Shown piece by piece: positions 11,301 through 25,085 of a stretch of 64,000 nt of DNA (position 1 is the first letter of the stretch; every line of letters starts with the position of its first letter). The stretch is taken from positions 10,546,868-10,610,867 of the forward strand of contig CM055107.1 in assembly GCA_029204225.1 (NCBI GenBank), read 5' to 3'. The translations under genes and the position numbers were made by a program. Source of the DNA: Diphasiastrum complanatum (lineage: Eukaryota; Streptophyta; Lycopodiopsida; Lycopodiales; Lycopodiaceae). Under the pieces are notes generated by a model, which searched no databases, was not told the origin of the DNA, and saw only the letters and a program-made list of their open reading frames with translations.

Positions 11301-14300
11301 ATTCTAGCCATTCTAATCAAGGATGTTTCAAAATGTTCCATTCTAAACTCTGTAGACCCACCCCTAACATTCAAACCAACTTTCTCTTATTTTAACTTAA
11401 GTCAGTCTAGATTCAGCTGGTACTACTTCATTGCATGACTAAATAGTAGAGCAAGAAGCATGGATACAACTTTTAGTACAGTTTAGACTCTGAACAGAAA
11501 CTGAGCATGTCCATAACTTGAAAGATGTGCAGCCACATGGAGGTTGGTATGTATATGACAAAAAAAAACCAGCCAATAACAGAGAATGGGACATGTGACC
11601 AGTGGCATGGAAGTCTGCCATTATAAGTAGAAAATCATAGAAGCTAAACCAACTTGTACTGCTCCTCACAATAACATACCAAAAGCAATAGTTTCATAGC
11701 ATTGGAACATCGTTCCGTACACGTCCCATATCTACTTCAATTTATTTTAAGTTCGTAACAAGCTGCATGTGTCCATGATCATCCACGCTAATGGATTGTG
11801 GGCTTCTCACCTACCCTTGGGCCTCGTGCAAACCCAGTTTATCATGGGTTTGTTTTTGGCAGAAAGCTAATCACCACTTCAAATTTTCAAATAATGAAGC
11901 CTTCATCTTTGTTCATGCAGCAAGAAATGCCTCCACACACTTCATCAAAAGGGTTGAGAGATTCGATTGTATGGAAAACATGGAGTTCCAAACAGTCCTA
12001 TGGTGTGCAGTTCAGAGCTTCTTCAGCTAATGGGAGACAATCAACATGAGGTACTTCTTTGTGACTTACAGTTTGTTTTCAATGACTCTGCTTTCAATAA
12101 TGTGCATCATGAAATTAAAAATTTAGATGTTTTGTTAACTGAATTTAATGATTTTTTTTTATAATCTACCTAACAATCAACATGAGGTACTTCTTTGTGA
12201 CTTACAGTTTGCTTTCAATAACTCTGTTTTCAATAATGTGCATCATGAAATTAAAAATTTAAATGTTTTGTTAACTGAATTTAATGATTTTTTTTTATAA
12301 TCTACCTAACAATTTGCCGCCCAATAGAGAAGTAGATCATGCAATTAACCTAGTAACCAGTACAACACTTACAGCCAAGCCACCTTATCGGGGTTATAAA
12401 TAACTAAACAGTTAATTGAATATCTAAATAAGGGTGAAATTAAACCAAGTAGTTCACCTTGAGTAGCACCCCCATCCTGTTAGTTAAAAAGAAAGGGTGG
12501 GGGTCTATGTGCTTATGTGTAGACTACATAGCTTTAAACAAAGTCACAATTAAGAATAAGTACCTTATGCCTCGGGTAGACGAGGTATTTGATCAACTCG
12601 ATGGGGTTAGATATTTCAATGAAATATATTTGAGGTTGGGATATCATCAAGTCCACATCAAAGTGGAAGATGTCCCAAAAACAGCGTTCAGAACTCGTCA
12701 CGGTCATTATGAGTTTAAGTTGATGTCGTTTGGGCTCACCGATGCTCCGACGACGTTTATGACCATGATGAACAATGTTCTTTAGAGATATTTAAGATGA
12801 TGATACTTTAGTTTATAGTAAAACTAAAAAAGAGCATCTGGCTCACCTCAGAAAGGTGTTCCGTTTGCTCATAAAGCATAAATTTGCAAAGAAACCTAAA
12901 TGCAAATTCTTTACCAGAGAAATAGCGTATTTGGGTCATATAATCTCAAAAGATGGGATTAAGATGGATCCTAATAAGGTCAAGGCCATATTCAATTCGC
13001 CAAAACCGACTAGTATATCAGACGTTCAGCTTTTTCTTGGTCTTTCGAGATATTACCGATGATTTGTCAAGGATTAAGCTCAGATAGCAGTTCCCATAAC
13101 AAATCTTCTTAAGGGGAAGGGAAAGGAGTTCATTTGGGGGCCAAAGCAACAAGAGAGTTTTGACGCTCTCAAAACAGCTTTGGTTACGACACCAATACTC
13201 AAAGTCGTAGACCCAAGTCAGCCTTTTGTGGTCAAAACATGTGCTAGTGACTTTGCGGTATGTGCGGTGTTGAACCAAAATGGAGGGCGAATGGCGTTCG
13301 AAAGTAAAAAGCTCGAGCCAGCCCAAACTAGATACAACGCTTATGAAAAAGAACTTTTTCCATAATTCACGCCCTTAAGACTGGAGACACTATTTGTACG
13401 GGCTAAATTTGAGATTCTGATTGACCATGAAAGCCTTTGGGAAAAGCTCGATGGGCTAAATTAATGCAAGAATTTGACTTGTCTGTCAGATATAAGACGA
13501 GTAGAATTCAACACAGTGGCATATGCTCTTAGAAGAATGCCAATGGTAAATGAATTAAGTTTTACCCAGAAAGTAATGAGTTACTCAAGTCCTTGAGAGG
13601 GAAATGTAAAAATGATGTGTATTTCTCCATAGACTAGGAAACAATCCAAGACAAAGATGTACAGACTTCTACACCAATTCCTAGGGCTAGGAAAGATTCA
13701 TATGACAACTTTCGTTGAGGATGGAGAATACGCCATATTGCGTTGAGGATTCTGAGTCTATAGGACCCAAGCATAACATCATGGTTGAGGGATCTAGTTC
13801 TCAAGGATTTGAATGGAAACAATATTCCATTCAGGATGAGTATCTAGTTTACAGAAACAAAATATGTGTTCCCAACTCTGCTACACACTACAATCTAACC
13901 TCTTCCAAGCTACTGACTGACACTGCAATTCTGATAATAAAAAACAAACAGTAGACAATGTTTAACAGCATACAACATCTGAAAAACAACGGAACTTGTA
14001 ACTATTGTAATCAAGCTTTACATCATTCACAGATTGCACACGTCGGGCAGAATGCGGAAATCATCTATTATCATCAATAAGTTTTACATCATAACTTTGG
14101 AGCGCTATCCACAAGAGAGTCTCTCTCTCTCAAGAATAGCGAGTGTCGCTTACTAGCTCACACTCCTCTTTAATCTCATCAAGTTTCTCTCTCTCGTTGA
14201 TCCTATATATAAAGGAACGGAGAGATGATTAATTTAATCAGCAGTAGTCAAAAGAAGTGTTTTACGTTAATCCTAACTACTTCTTGTTGCCCGTTGTTGT

Positions 14301-17300
14301 CGTCCGTGCTTCGTGTTGCTTGCTCTGGTGCTTCGCTGTCCATTCACGTACTGGGAGAGTGAAGATGCGGTGCTATCGCAACCACATGTTGACCGCAGCT
14401 AAAGCCATTGCGGTTCCTTCGGCGTCGTGAACTTTTGCTGCGTGAGCGTGAAGTCTTCATTGAAAGTTACCACAACTGTATACTGACCGCAACTGACGCT
14501 TGTGCGGTGCCTGGGCGGTCCATTTCCTTCATGTGTTGAAACCGCACGTAGACCATATGGGTTGACCTGCGGTGTCCCGGCGGTGCCTCGGTGGTATGTC
14601 CACTTCGCATAGTGACCGCAGATAGACCGAATACGAAACTCCTACGGAGTCTGAGCGGTGCCTCGACGGTGTCTTGCGGTGCGTTAGCGGAGCCTTGGCA
14701 GTATCCTGACGGTATTGCCAATGTAGAAAAATCAACATCTACTCCATGAAAGAGATGCAAACTCAACAAGAACATGAGCAAACATCAAACATAAGATATG
14801 ATGCTGTCGTACAAAAACAGTAAGCTACTGTATTTCACATGTGTGGATCCGAAAATAGCATAAAATAAGCATTCTACACACAAGCTTGCAAGATATCACA
14901 AATATAGTGCACCAATGGATAGATGAACCCAAGAGAACTCATGTATAAGCATGAAGTAAGATAAGAGAGAGAGAATGTGTCTCTTCCCATGAGTGTACAA
15001 CTATATATAGCAGATCCATGACTCATTAATGAGTTTGGTTTCCCTCCATAACAAAAACCCTAGCATTAATGTGGACTAGATTCAAATGTCTCCACATTCA
15101 AATTGAATCTTCTAAAACTTGTGTACTACACTTTCCCACACTTTCAAAAAGTGTTTATTGAAATGCTTTTAGACTAATATAACTTTGAAAAGTCAAACTC
15201 TAAGTCTAATAAGAAAATTGGCCTCAATTGCCAAATATACAAATATGACCAAAATAGCAAAACTAGTTGAAATTTCTCACACTCCCTCTTCAACTAGTTT
15301 TAGCATAGACTTTGAGAACACTCCAAGTGAAGTCCTATGCTTCATGAACAAGTCCTTTCCCAATGCTTTGGTAAAGACACAAGACTTTGCATCTACCATA
15401 TGAAATCTTTCTAGAATAAAATTAGCATACTTCTCTTGACAAATGAAAGTAGATTGAGAAGATCTAATCACTTCTATTTCTAAAATGTAACGCAAATGAC
15501 CAAGATCATGCACCTCAAACTCCTTGTTGAGAGCACTCTTGATATCCTCCACATCTTGGTTGTCTCCACACTCAAGATGATATCATCCACATAGATTAGC
15601 AAAATGGTAACATCATTTCCAGCAAACCTATAATAAAGTGAATGATCATACTCACTCATAACAAAGCCTTGAGAGAGTAAAAAAGTGTTAAGCTTAGCAT
15701 ACGAGCTCCTTGGTGCTTGCTTAAGGCCATATAAACTCTTTTGTAAAAGAAACACATGATTTGGCTTTGTAGGTGAAATGTAGCTCTCGGGTTGCTCCAT
15801 GTACACTTCCTCCTCAAAATCACCATTCAAAAAAGCATTTGTGATATCCAATTGCCATAGATCCCATCCACAAAGAGTAGCAAGAGAGATGATGACCCGA
15901 ATGCTTAGGGTGAAAAGGTTTCATCATAGTCAATACCATGTTCTTGAGCATATCCTTTTGCCACCAACCTTGCCTTATGCTTATTGATAGATCCATCTTG
16001 GTTTGTCTTCACCTTGAAGATCCATTTACATCCAATAGCTTTCTTGTCCTTAGGTAACTCCACCAATCTCCATGTTTCATTCTTCATAAAAGCTTGATAC
16101 TCAAGATCCATTGCTTGGATCCACTCCTCTTTGTTCCTTGCTTCATTTACACAAGTAGGTTCATCAAAAGAGGAAAGCAAAGTGTGTACCTCCAACAACT
16201 TGCTTACCTTTCTCATCATATGTGAGCCTCAAAGGCATATGTTTTTTCCTTGATGTTTTCCTTGGCTTTGGACTTGATGAAGGTTCTTCATCATCACAAT
16301 CTAAAGTAGGATCCTTTACATCATCATCAAGAATGTTAGATCCATCCACACCATTATCACTTGAAGACACCTTTGGAATATTCTCCTCATAAAAAAAGAC
16401 ATTTCTACCAATAATCACCTTATTAATAGTAAGAATGTAAACCTTGTAGGCTTTACTCACCTCACTATATCCAACAAATATACCTTTCCTTGAAGATGGA
16501 TCCTCCTTTGTTCTATCATCAAGAGTTATATTGACATAGCACGTACATCCAAAAGTTTTAAGAAAGACACTCGGCCTCCTCTTGAATAGCATCTCAAAAG
16601 GTGTCCTTCCATCCAATATAGCACTCGGCCATCTATTGCATAGAAAGTTAGCACACAACAAAGCTTGATCCCAAAATGGTTTTGGAAGATTAGCACCTAA
16701 CCTCATGGCTTTGGCACTTTCACATAAAGTTCTATTCTTTCTCTCGGCCACTCCATTTTGTTGTGGGTGTCCTTGGAGTTGTGTACTCCCTCTCGATCCC
16801 ATGCTCATCAAAAAAAGCCTTGAACTTGGTAGATATGTACTCTCCACCATTGTCACTCCTCAAGCACTTGATCTTTGTCGAAAATTGGTTCTCCCTTGCA
16901 TTCTTGAACTTCACAAAGACATCATACACTTCATCTTTGTTCTTTAGTAGAAAATCTACTAAAATCATTAATGAAAGTTACATACATCTTAGCTCCACTA
17001 TTGCTAATTGTAGTAATTCCATGAATATCCAAATGTACAAGGCTTTGTAGATCTAGATGTAGATCTAGTATAAGGTAGTCTATGTGACTTTGACAAAGCA
17101 CAAGACTCACAAACATGATTGATGCTAATTAAGGATCTTGGAAGATCAATCACAATTTGCTTCTTAGCTATTACCTCCAATGACTTGAAGTTGAGGTGCC
17201 CCATCCTTTTATGCCAAACTTCTTGAATAAGTATTTGCTCACTTGCCACAAATCCAACTTAGTTAGCAATAACACAAGAAACTAGTTTGAACAACTTCTC

Positions 17301-20300
17301 TTGTCTTTTACCTTTTGCAATCAAGACATCCTTCCTTTTGATCATGCAAGCATCTCCATCAAATTCAACTTTGAAACCTTTACTTAGCAATTGACTCACA
17401 CTAAGTAAATTCTTGGTAATGGAAGGTATGAACAAAACATGAACATTCCTATTTGTAGAGAGAGAACTAAGAATTGTGCCAATCCCTTTGATTGCACACT
17501 CACCATCATTGGCCGTGTAGATCACCTTCTTGTCATCTTCATATGCCAACAAAGAAGTGAAGTACTCTTTGTGAAAGTCATGTGTGAGCTTGCACCACTA
17601 TCAATCCACCATGGATCTAGATCTCCATCATTAGCAAGCATACATGAAAGCATCATCATTTGAATTTTGAACATTCAAACCATCTTCATCATGAGTAAGA
17701 TTACTTTGCTTGTCTCCTTGATCTCTCTTCTTCTTGTAGCACTCACTTGCAGAGTGTCCTTTGATGCCACAATAGAAGCACTTTAGCTTTGACCTATCTT
17801 TCTTTTTGCCATTTGAAGAAGCCTCCCCTTGATCTTGCCCTTTAGACCAGTTACTTTTGCTTTTGCCCTTGATGAACATAGCCTCCTCTCCAACTTGAGA
17901 TGTTGATGTAGATCCACCTCTTGCTTGAAGCCTATATTCTTCATTGATCAAGATTTCTTGAAGATCCATCAAACTTAGCAAAGTTCTTTGAATGCCAAGA
18001 CTTTGTACAATGTTAGCATGAGCATGCAACAAACCATTAAGAATAACTTGAACAAGCTCTCCTTCCTTAATGCTTTCATCAATTCAAGATTACTCATCAT
18101 TCAAAGCTTTCATTCTCAAAACAAAATTATTTGGACTCTCTTCATTCTTTTGTAAACTTTGAAAGATTTGTTTTCTTAGAGTCAACGCTCTAGAAGTAGA
18201 CTTGGATTCATAAAGCTTTTTCAAAGCTTCCCAAGCCTCACTTGATGAAGTACATTTACCAACTTCTATAAGAAGTTCATTGGTAACATTCATCTTTATC
18301 ATGTGTAGAGCTCTTTTAGCTCTCTAATCATACCTCAATTGTTCTTGTTGTGTTGATGGCCTCTCCTCCAAACCTACAACAATATCCAAAACATCATTCA
18401 TCTCAAGAAGTGATTCCATCCTGACTTTCCACAATGAATAGTTGCTTGAGGTAAGCCTATCATTGCCTTCCAACATGTATCCACTTGATGTAGCCATGTT
18501 GCAATGACTTGATCCTTCTCTTTCAACCTGATCCACTGCACAAAATACTCTTTTGAAATACAACAAATGTTTCCAAAAAGAAATCACAAAGATATGGAAC
18601 CTCTCAATTCTCTTCTAGCACTTATATCTAGCAAATCAACACATAGAATGTAGAAATCTTGATCAACCTATGATCTATCCTCAATCTAATGACTCTTGCC
18701 ACTTCCTAAAATTGAAACACACTCTAATGAAGTTCAATAACCTCAAAAAATAGAGATAGGGTTTTGACAAAATCACAAAAGGTTGATTATTTCAAATTCT
18801 ACATGCAATTGCTAAAAACTTGATAGAAAATCTTGCCTCAAGTGAGACCTTTCTAATGCATCCAAAATCGGCTATTTCCAGCAACTATGGTGTGAAATCG
18901 GAAATCCTCAAGTTCTTTGAACTGAAATGAGTTTTGATCTACAAAAGATCCAATCTACATATGCAAGAAACTTGATTTTTGAGTAGAAGTCAATCTAGCA
19001 TGCTCTAGCATCGATATTGTTGGAATATAAATGGAATTGCTTACATTACCATAAGTTACTTTGACCCAAAAGGTCGAGAGTTGTGTAACCATGGTCATTT
19101 ACTATATTAGGCCTACTAAACTTAGAGTTAGCTAAGTTAGTATGAAATTAACTTGGTAGGGACTCATGGGTCCACTAGGCCTAATTGTGACACTAAGTAC
19201 CCCAACTTGACATATTGGAGGTACCTTATTCTTTCTATGTAACTTATAGAAAGTAGGATAGTCAATAGTCAAGTAGTTGGATAGCCAATAGTCATGAAGT
19301 TAGATAGTCATCTTGGGCTATATATATGTGTGCATCCCATTTGTATGAGACACTTTTGTAAGCAATACTGACTATTCTCCTTGGCTATCCACGAGTTTCT
19401 ACAAGAGGGTTTCTAGCCATCTCTCTCTTTCTTTTGAGAATGCTTTGTGTGATTGAATAGTTAAGATCCTGGATCCTTAGGCTTCTATTTCCTACATGGT
19501 ATCAGAGCCTTTAGGTGATCATATCGCTTGCAGGAGGGCGCCCAATAGGAAGCTATCTTCTTCCCCTTTTGGTAGCAGAAAATCATCAAGCTGCTGATAT
19601 TTGCAGGAGAAGAATCTGTTCATCTTCTTATAGCTTTTTTGCAGAAAATTGCAAGGCACCTTCACCTATTTGAGAGCTAGCAGTAGGGCGCCCATGCTCA
19701 AACCAATTGCATGTGATCTTGACTCAATTACATGCTGAAAATTTCATATTTACTTCTTAAATGAAGATACATGTGTTTTACACACATTTACTTGTTGAGA
19801 AAATTGCATGTGGAGTATTGCAATCTATTGTGCTCATACTTTCAGCTGTGAGGTTGCTGCCTTTAGTAGATTTTGATTTGAAAAGTCTATTTCCTATTTA
19901 CTACAAGCTGATTTTTCTGTTATGGCTAAAGAATCGGAGTCTATTGGTTCTTTATTTAATGAAAATAGGCTAGATGGCACAAACTATTCCTTGTGGTGCT
20001 ACATTATAAAGAACCTTCTAATTGCTAAAGGTTTGTGAGAAGTAGTTAAGGGTGACGAAGAGAGGCCGCCTACCTTGGCACCTATTACACCATCTAGAAC
20101 AACTATTTCATCATCTACGGAGGTGTCTTCCGATGAGCAAAAGAAGTGGGATCGACGAGATGCACAAGCACATTCCGTCATTGCATTATCAGTGAAGAAA
20201 ACTATCCTTCCTCATATTAAATCATGCAAGACTTCCAAAAGTGCTTGGGAGACTCTTGCCAAGATGTTTCAAGTAAAGAATGCGGCAAAAGTGGTATATC

Positions 20301-23300
20301 TTCGAAATCAACTTTCTATCTTGAAGATGCATGAAGGTGATTTGCTTACAAACCACTTGACGAAGATCAAGGATCTTCGAGAGGAGCTTCTTAGTATTGA
20401 TGAGGTGTTTGAGAACTCACAAATACTCTCAACTCTCTTCCTAATTCTTACCTTTCATTTGTGTCATCATTGAGCATTTCTCTTAGGGGACAACAAATCT
20501 CCTTCGACGAACTTGTTGGCTTACTTCTTCAAGAAGAGCAAACAAGGATCAACTTTGGTGAACAAGAAGATCAAGCTTTCTTTGCAAAAGACAAAGGCAA
20601 AGGCAAGTGTAAATGGAAGCCTTCTTTCAAAACTTCCAAAGATGATCAAAAATCTAAGGAAGCTCAAGATCAAGGCTCCAAGAAAAAGGGTAAGTGCCAC
20701 TATTGCAAGAAGTTTGGGCATCACATCAAAGAATGTAGGAAGAGGCTTGCAAAGGAAAAAGAGAAAGGTAACGATACAAGTACCGCAATCATTACTTCGG
20801 AACAACAATTTGGAAAGAAGGATAATCTTTTCAATAATGATTATGCTTTGTCACTAATAATCTCATCTCTCCTCAAGACGAGATTTCTGCCACTTCAAAT
20901 CTTGCTGGTTTTTTAGCAGGAAACAACTCATCTTCAGCTTTACAAGTTGCGGTTTTTTCATCTATTGATTGGGTGATTGATAGCGGTGCCACACGCCATA
21001 TGACTTATCACAAAGAAGTCTTCACAAAGCTTAAAAGTGCATGATGGAAGCAAAGTTCAAGGTGTTGATAACACCTCTTATCCTATCAAAGGTATTGGAG
21101 TGATCCCCATTATCTTACCCAATGGTGAGGAGAAGTACATTCGTAATGTACTTTATGTTCCAAAAATAAAAAAGAATCTCATTTCGGTGTCTACAATTAT
21201 GAACCAAGGATTGGTTGTGGAATTCAAAGAAGACAAATGTCTTATCAAAGACCCAAAGAGATCTCTTATGATCATTGCTTCGGAAACATTACGTGGTGGA
21301 TTGTTCCTTATGGATACCTATGAGCGAAGAGCTTCATCATCTTTTTGTCTTGTTGCATCAAGTTCACATTCTTTGGAGTTGGCTGAATTATGGCATGCTA
21401 GGTTTGGATATCTCAACTTTGCTAGCTTGAAGATGTTGAAGAGATTCAATATGGTTAAAGACATTCCTAATATTGAGCATCCCGAAGGACATGTATGGAA
21501 AGGATGCATACTTGGAAAATTTCAAAGGCAAGCTTTTCCAATTGATGGAACTATTCGAGTTGATGGCAAATTTGATTTGGTTCATAGTGATGTATGTGGT
21601 CCAACGAGGACCGAATCCATTGGAAGGTGTAAGTACTTTGTTACTTTTAATGATGACCTTTCAAGATTTACATGGATTTATCCTATGAAGGCAAAATCTG
21701 AAGTTTTTCAACGCTTTAAGGATTTTCTAGCAATGATAGAAAATCAGTTTAGGCACTCTTTGAAGATCTTACGTACCGACCGAGGAGGGGCACTATATAA
21801 AGAATACGTTCGGTACTTATCTTCAAAGCAAAGGTATCCATCATCAAATGACAACCCTTACACACCTTAACAAAATGGTGTTGTCGAAAGAAAGAATCGC
21901 ACTATCATGGAGATGGCTCGATGCATGCTCAAGGCGAAGGGCCTACCTCACAAGTTTTGGGCTGAAGCGGTTATAACGGCGGCTTACATTAGTTATCGGC
22001 GTCCTACTAAAGCCTTGAAGGTATTAACTCCTTATGAAGTTTGGTATGGTAAGAAGCCTACTGTTTCGCACTTACGCATCTTTGGTTGCACGGCTTATGC
22101 TTTCATTCCCGATAAGCTAAGAACCAAGCTTGATGATAAAGGAGTTAAATGCATATTTGTTGGCTATAGTAGCGAAAGCAAGGGCTATAGGTTGTTTAAT
22201 ATGGATACTAATAAAATCATAGTGAGTCGTGATGTTCATTTTGATGAAAAGACCTCCAATGATGTTGCGCCCACTCATGTCATGAAAGGGGACTTCCCCC
22301 ATGATGCATATCTTGAAATATTTCTAGATTTGGTTTTGCCATCTGATCATGAAGATAAGGGACTGCTATCTACTTATAGTGGACAGCCCACTGGGCATAT
22401 GCTACACATCCAAAGATGCGTACATGAGCCAGACTTGGCTTGTTGCCCCACCACACTTCATGTAGAGTAGTATAGGGAATGCCAACTTTCCCTGTCCTGT
22501 TTTGCATGTAGTTGGCTGTAGCTACTGCCTTAGCCCATAACCATTTTGATGCCTTTGAATAGGCCATCATGCATCTCGCAGCCTCCATGAGAGTGCGCTT
22601 TCTCCTCTCTGCAACACCATTTTGCTGTGGTGTGTATGCGCTGCTGTCTTCAAATGAAGGATGCCTCGACTGGTACAAAACTTTGGAGATGTACTCGCCA
22701 CCTCTGTCTGTCCTTAGCTGTTTGACTTTCTTGTCAGTCCATTTCTCAGCCCAATTTACAAACTTTGTAAACTTGTCCAGTGCTTCTGACTTGTTGTGAA
22801 TGAAGTACACAGTTGCAAACTTGCTGAAGTCATCAACGAAGGTGACATAATATCTTGAACTTCCCAAAGAGACTACATCAAAGGGTCCACAGATGTCTGA
22901 ATGTACGAGCTGCAGTAGTTCTTTAGTCCTGAATGAGTTCCTGGTAAAAGGTGTAGATGACATCTTGCCTTTGTTGCATGTGTCATAGGACTTCAGACCT
23001 GTTGCATCCTTGATGCTAACGCCTGTGAATCCTCCATTCTGGCTAGCGTTGTACAAAGCTACTGTATTCATATGACACAGTCTCCTATGCCATAGAATAT
23101 CCATTGTCTCATGGATCTGATGAGCTTGTTGTAGGAACTCGTATCTGTAGGTGATACAGATTGCTCTTGCACTTGCCTTCTGTAATAAGACGAGTGGTTT
23201 TAGATTCAACCACTGTACATGAGTCACCTGTGAATGTGAGAGACATGCCTGGATCTACGATTTGTGCCACATATAGCAGATCTTTCTGAAGAGTAGGCAC

Positions 23301-25000
23301 GTATAGGACATCATCGAGTATCCGAGTATCCTTTCTTTGCTATTGGTGTCAGCAACAGTACTCTTGTTCCATTGACTTGATGTCTGGAACCATCTCCTAA
23401 AATTATATATCTGGAGGAGTCTGTTTCCTCAAAATCAGCAATTATATGCTTTGTTGTCACGAAATGTGACGTAGCTCCTGAATCAAGAATTACTTCTTGT
23501 ATATCAGCTTGTGATGTGGCACACACATTAGCGCACAAATAAGCAGCTGGATTTTTGTTGACTCTTTCTTCAGCCAACTCTGAGGATTCTGGTTCCTCTA
23601 CGTAGGATGAGTTGTTGGAGTTCTCCCTTCTGCTTTGTGCTTTCTTGTTTCTTGGATTCTGATAGCAATCCACGGCAGCATGACCCATCTTGTGACAATG
23701 TATGCACTCTATCTTGGGATTTAGCCAACATGTGTCAACTGTGTGACCATCACGTCTGCATCTCATGCAAGTCTTGTTCTCACCACCTTGTTGTTTGTGC
23801 TTGCTCCTTCCTTTCCATCTGCCTTCCTGATCTCCCTCTTTCTGCTGACTCCGTTCTCGTCTCTGATCTGACTCCCTCTTAGGTTGAAACTTGTTCTTCT
23901 GTTCTTTGTTGCTGTAGAGAGCTTGATCTGACTCGTTCTTGTCATCATAGTGCTCACTAGCCTCTACTTCTTCTTTGATCTCAATTATAGCCTTCTCAAG
24001 AGTCATGTCAAGATCTTTGGCTAGTAGCATCCGGGTTGTCTGGAACGATCTTGGTAGAGCACGCAGGAGGTATGTGAGCTGCTTCTCTTGTGAAACAGCA
24101 TGTTTTGTTCCAGCATTGTGTAAGGAGAGGAACAGATTCTTCATCTTCCTGACGAAGGTTGTGAGTCCTTGCAATCCCATTGTAGATAGGTAAGCTGGTC
24201 TTCCAAGTGCATGATCTGATTACGTGACTAGGTTTCAAACCTTGCTTGCAGTGCATTTCACATATCTCTTGCATAATGATAGGAGCGAGGTCAAGAGTGA
24301 TGCTATCTTCTATTGAAGATGATATGACAGCTACTGCTCTCTCATTTTTCTCCTTCCATTCACGAAGTTCTTTGCTTGTGCTGGCAGTCCCGTCTACCCG
24401 GGGCCATAAACCTTCTCCTCTCAAGATGAGGGAAGTCTTCACTTTCCAGGCCAAATAATTTGACCCGTCTGCCTCAAGAACTGTGCAAATCTTCAATTGG
24501 ATGCTGCTGATTGAAGCCATAGTTTTGAATAACCAGGCTCTGATACCACTGAAGGAATCTTTTTGCAGCGCTTTGGCGTTTATGCTTTGATACCACTGAT
24601 GGAAAGCTTTGAAGTGCACTGCTCTGATTCCTGATGTAAAGATTAGATAGAGTCGATATTGGAGTTGCAGCTACTGCTACATACTACAACCTAACCTCTT
24701 CCAAGCCACAAACTGACACTGCAGTTCTGATATTAAATAACAAACAATAGACAATGTTTAACATCATACAACATCTGAAAAACAGCGGAACTTGTAACTA
24801 CTGTAAGCAAGCATCACGTCATTCACAGATTGCACACATCGGGCAGAATGCGGAAATCATCTATTATCATCAATAAGTTTTACATCAAAACTTTGGAGCG
24901 CTATCTGGATCCCAAACAGTGCGTTACTGCAAGAGTGTCTCTCTCTCTCACGAATAGCAAGGGTCGCTTACTAGCTCACACTCCTATTTCATCTCATCAA

Positions 25001-25085
<85 letters not shown>

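Larger units (their letters stand above)
14722..19017 (-). mobile_element. Ty1/copia element A, 5' LTR missing
   Basis: Minus-strand order is gag (18,497-17,631), protease near 17,600, integrase (17,249-16,164), RT (16,219-15,480), a pol end stub and the 3' LTR. It sits inside element B's 3' LTR. Its 5' side ends at 19,018, where element C's 5' LTR begins, and no A 5' LTR or primer-binding site is found. The coding parts are well preserved but broken by frameshifts and stops. Confidence 0.8.
19018..22391 (+). mobile_element. Ty1/copia element C, truncated in pol
   Basis: Order is 5' LTR, primer-binding site, gag (19,922-20,900), protease near 20,975, and integrase to 22,391. Similarity to element D then ends abruptly and sequence of element B follows in the opposite orientation. 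RT, RNase H and the 3' LTR are missing. It is very similar to element D at 36-41 kb. Confidence 0.85.

Noticed and set aside
11791-12049. Overlapping open frames just before gypsy G
   Set aside because: No motif was recognised. They run into the tandemly duplicated gypsy linker and are probably decayed element sequence.
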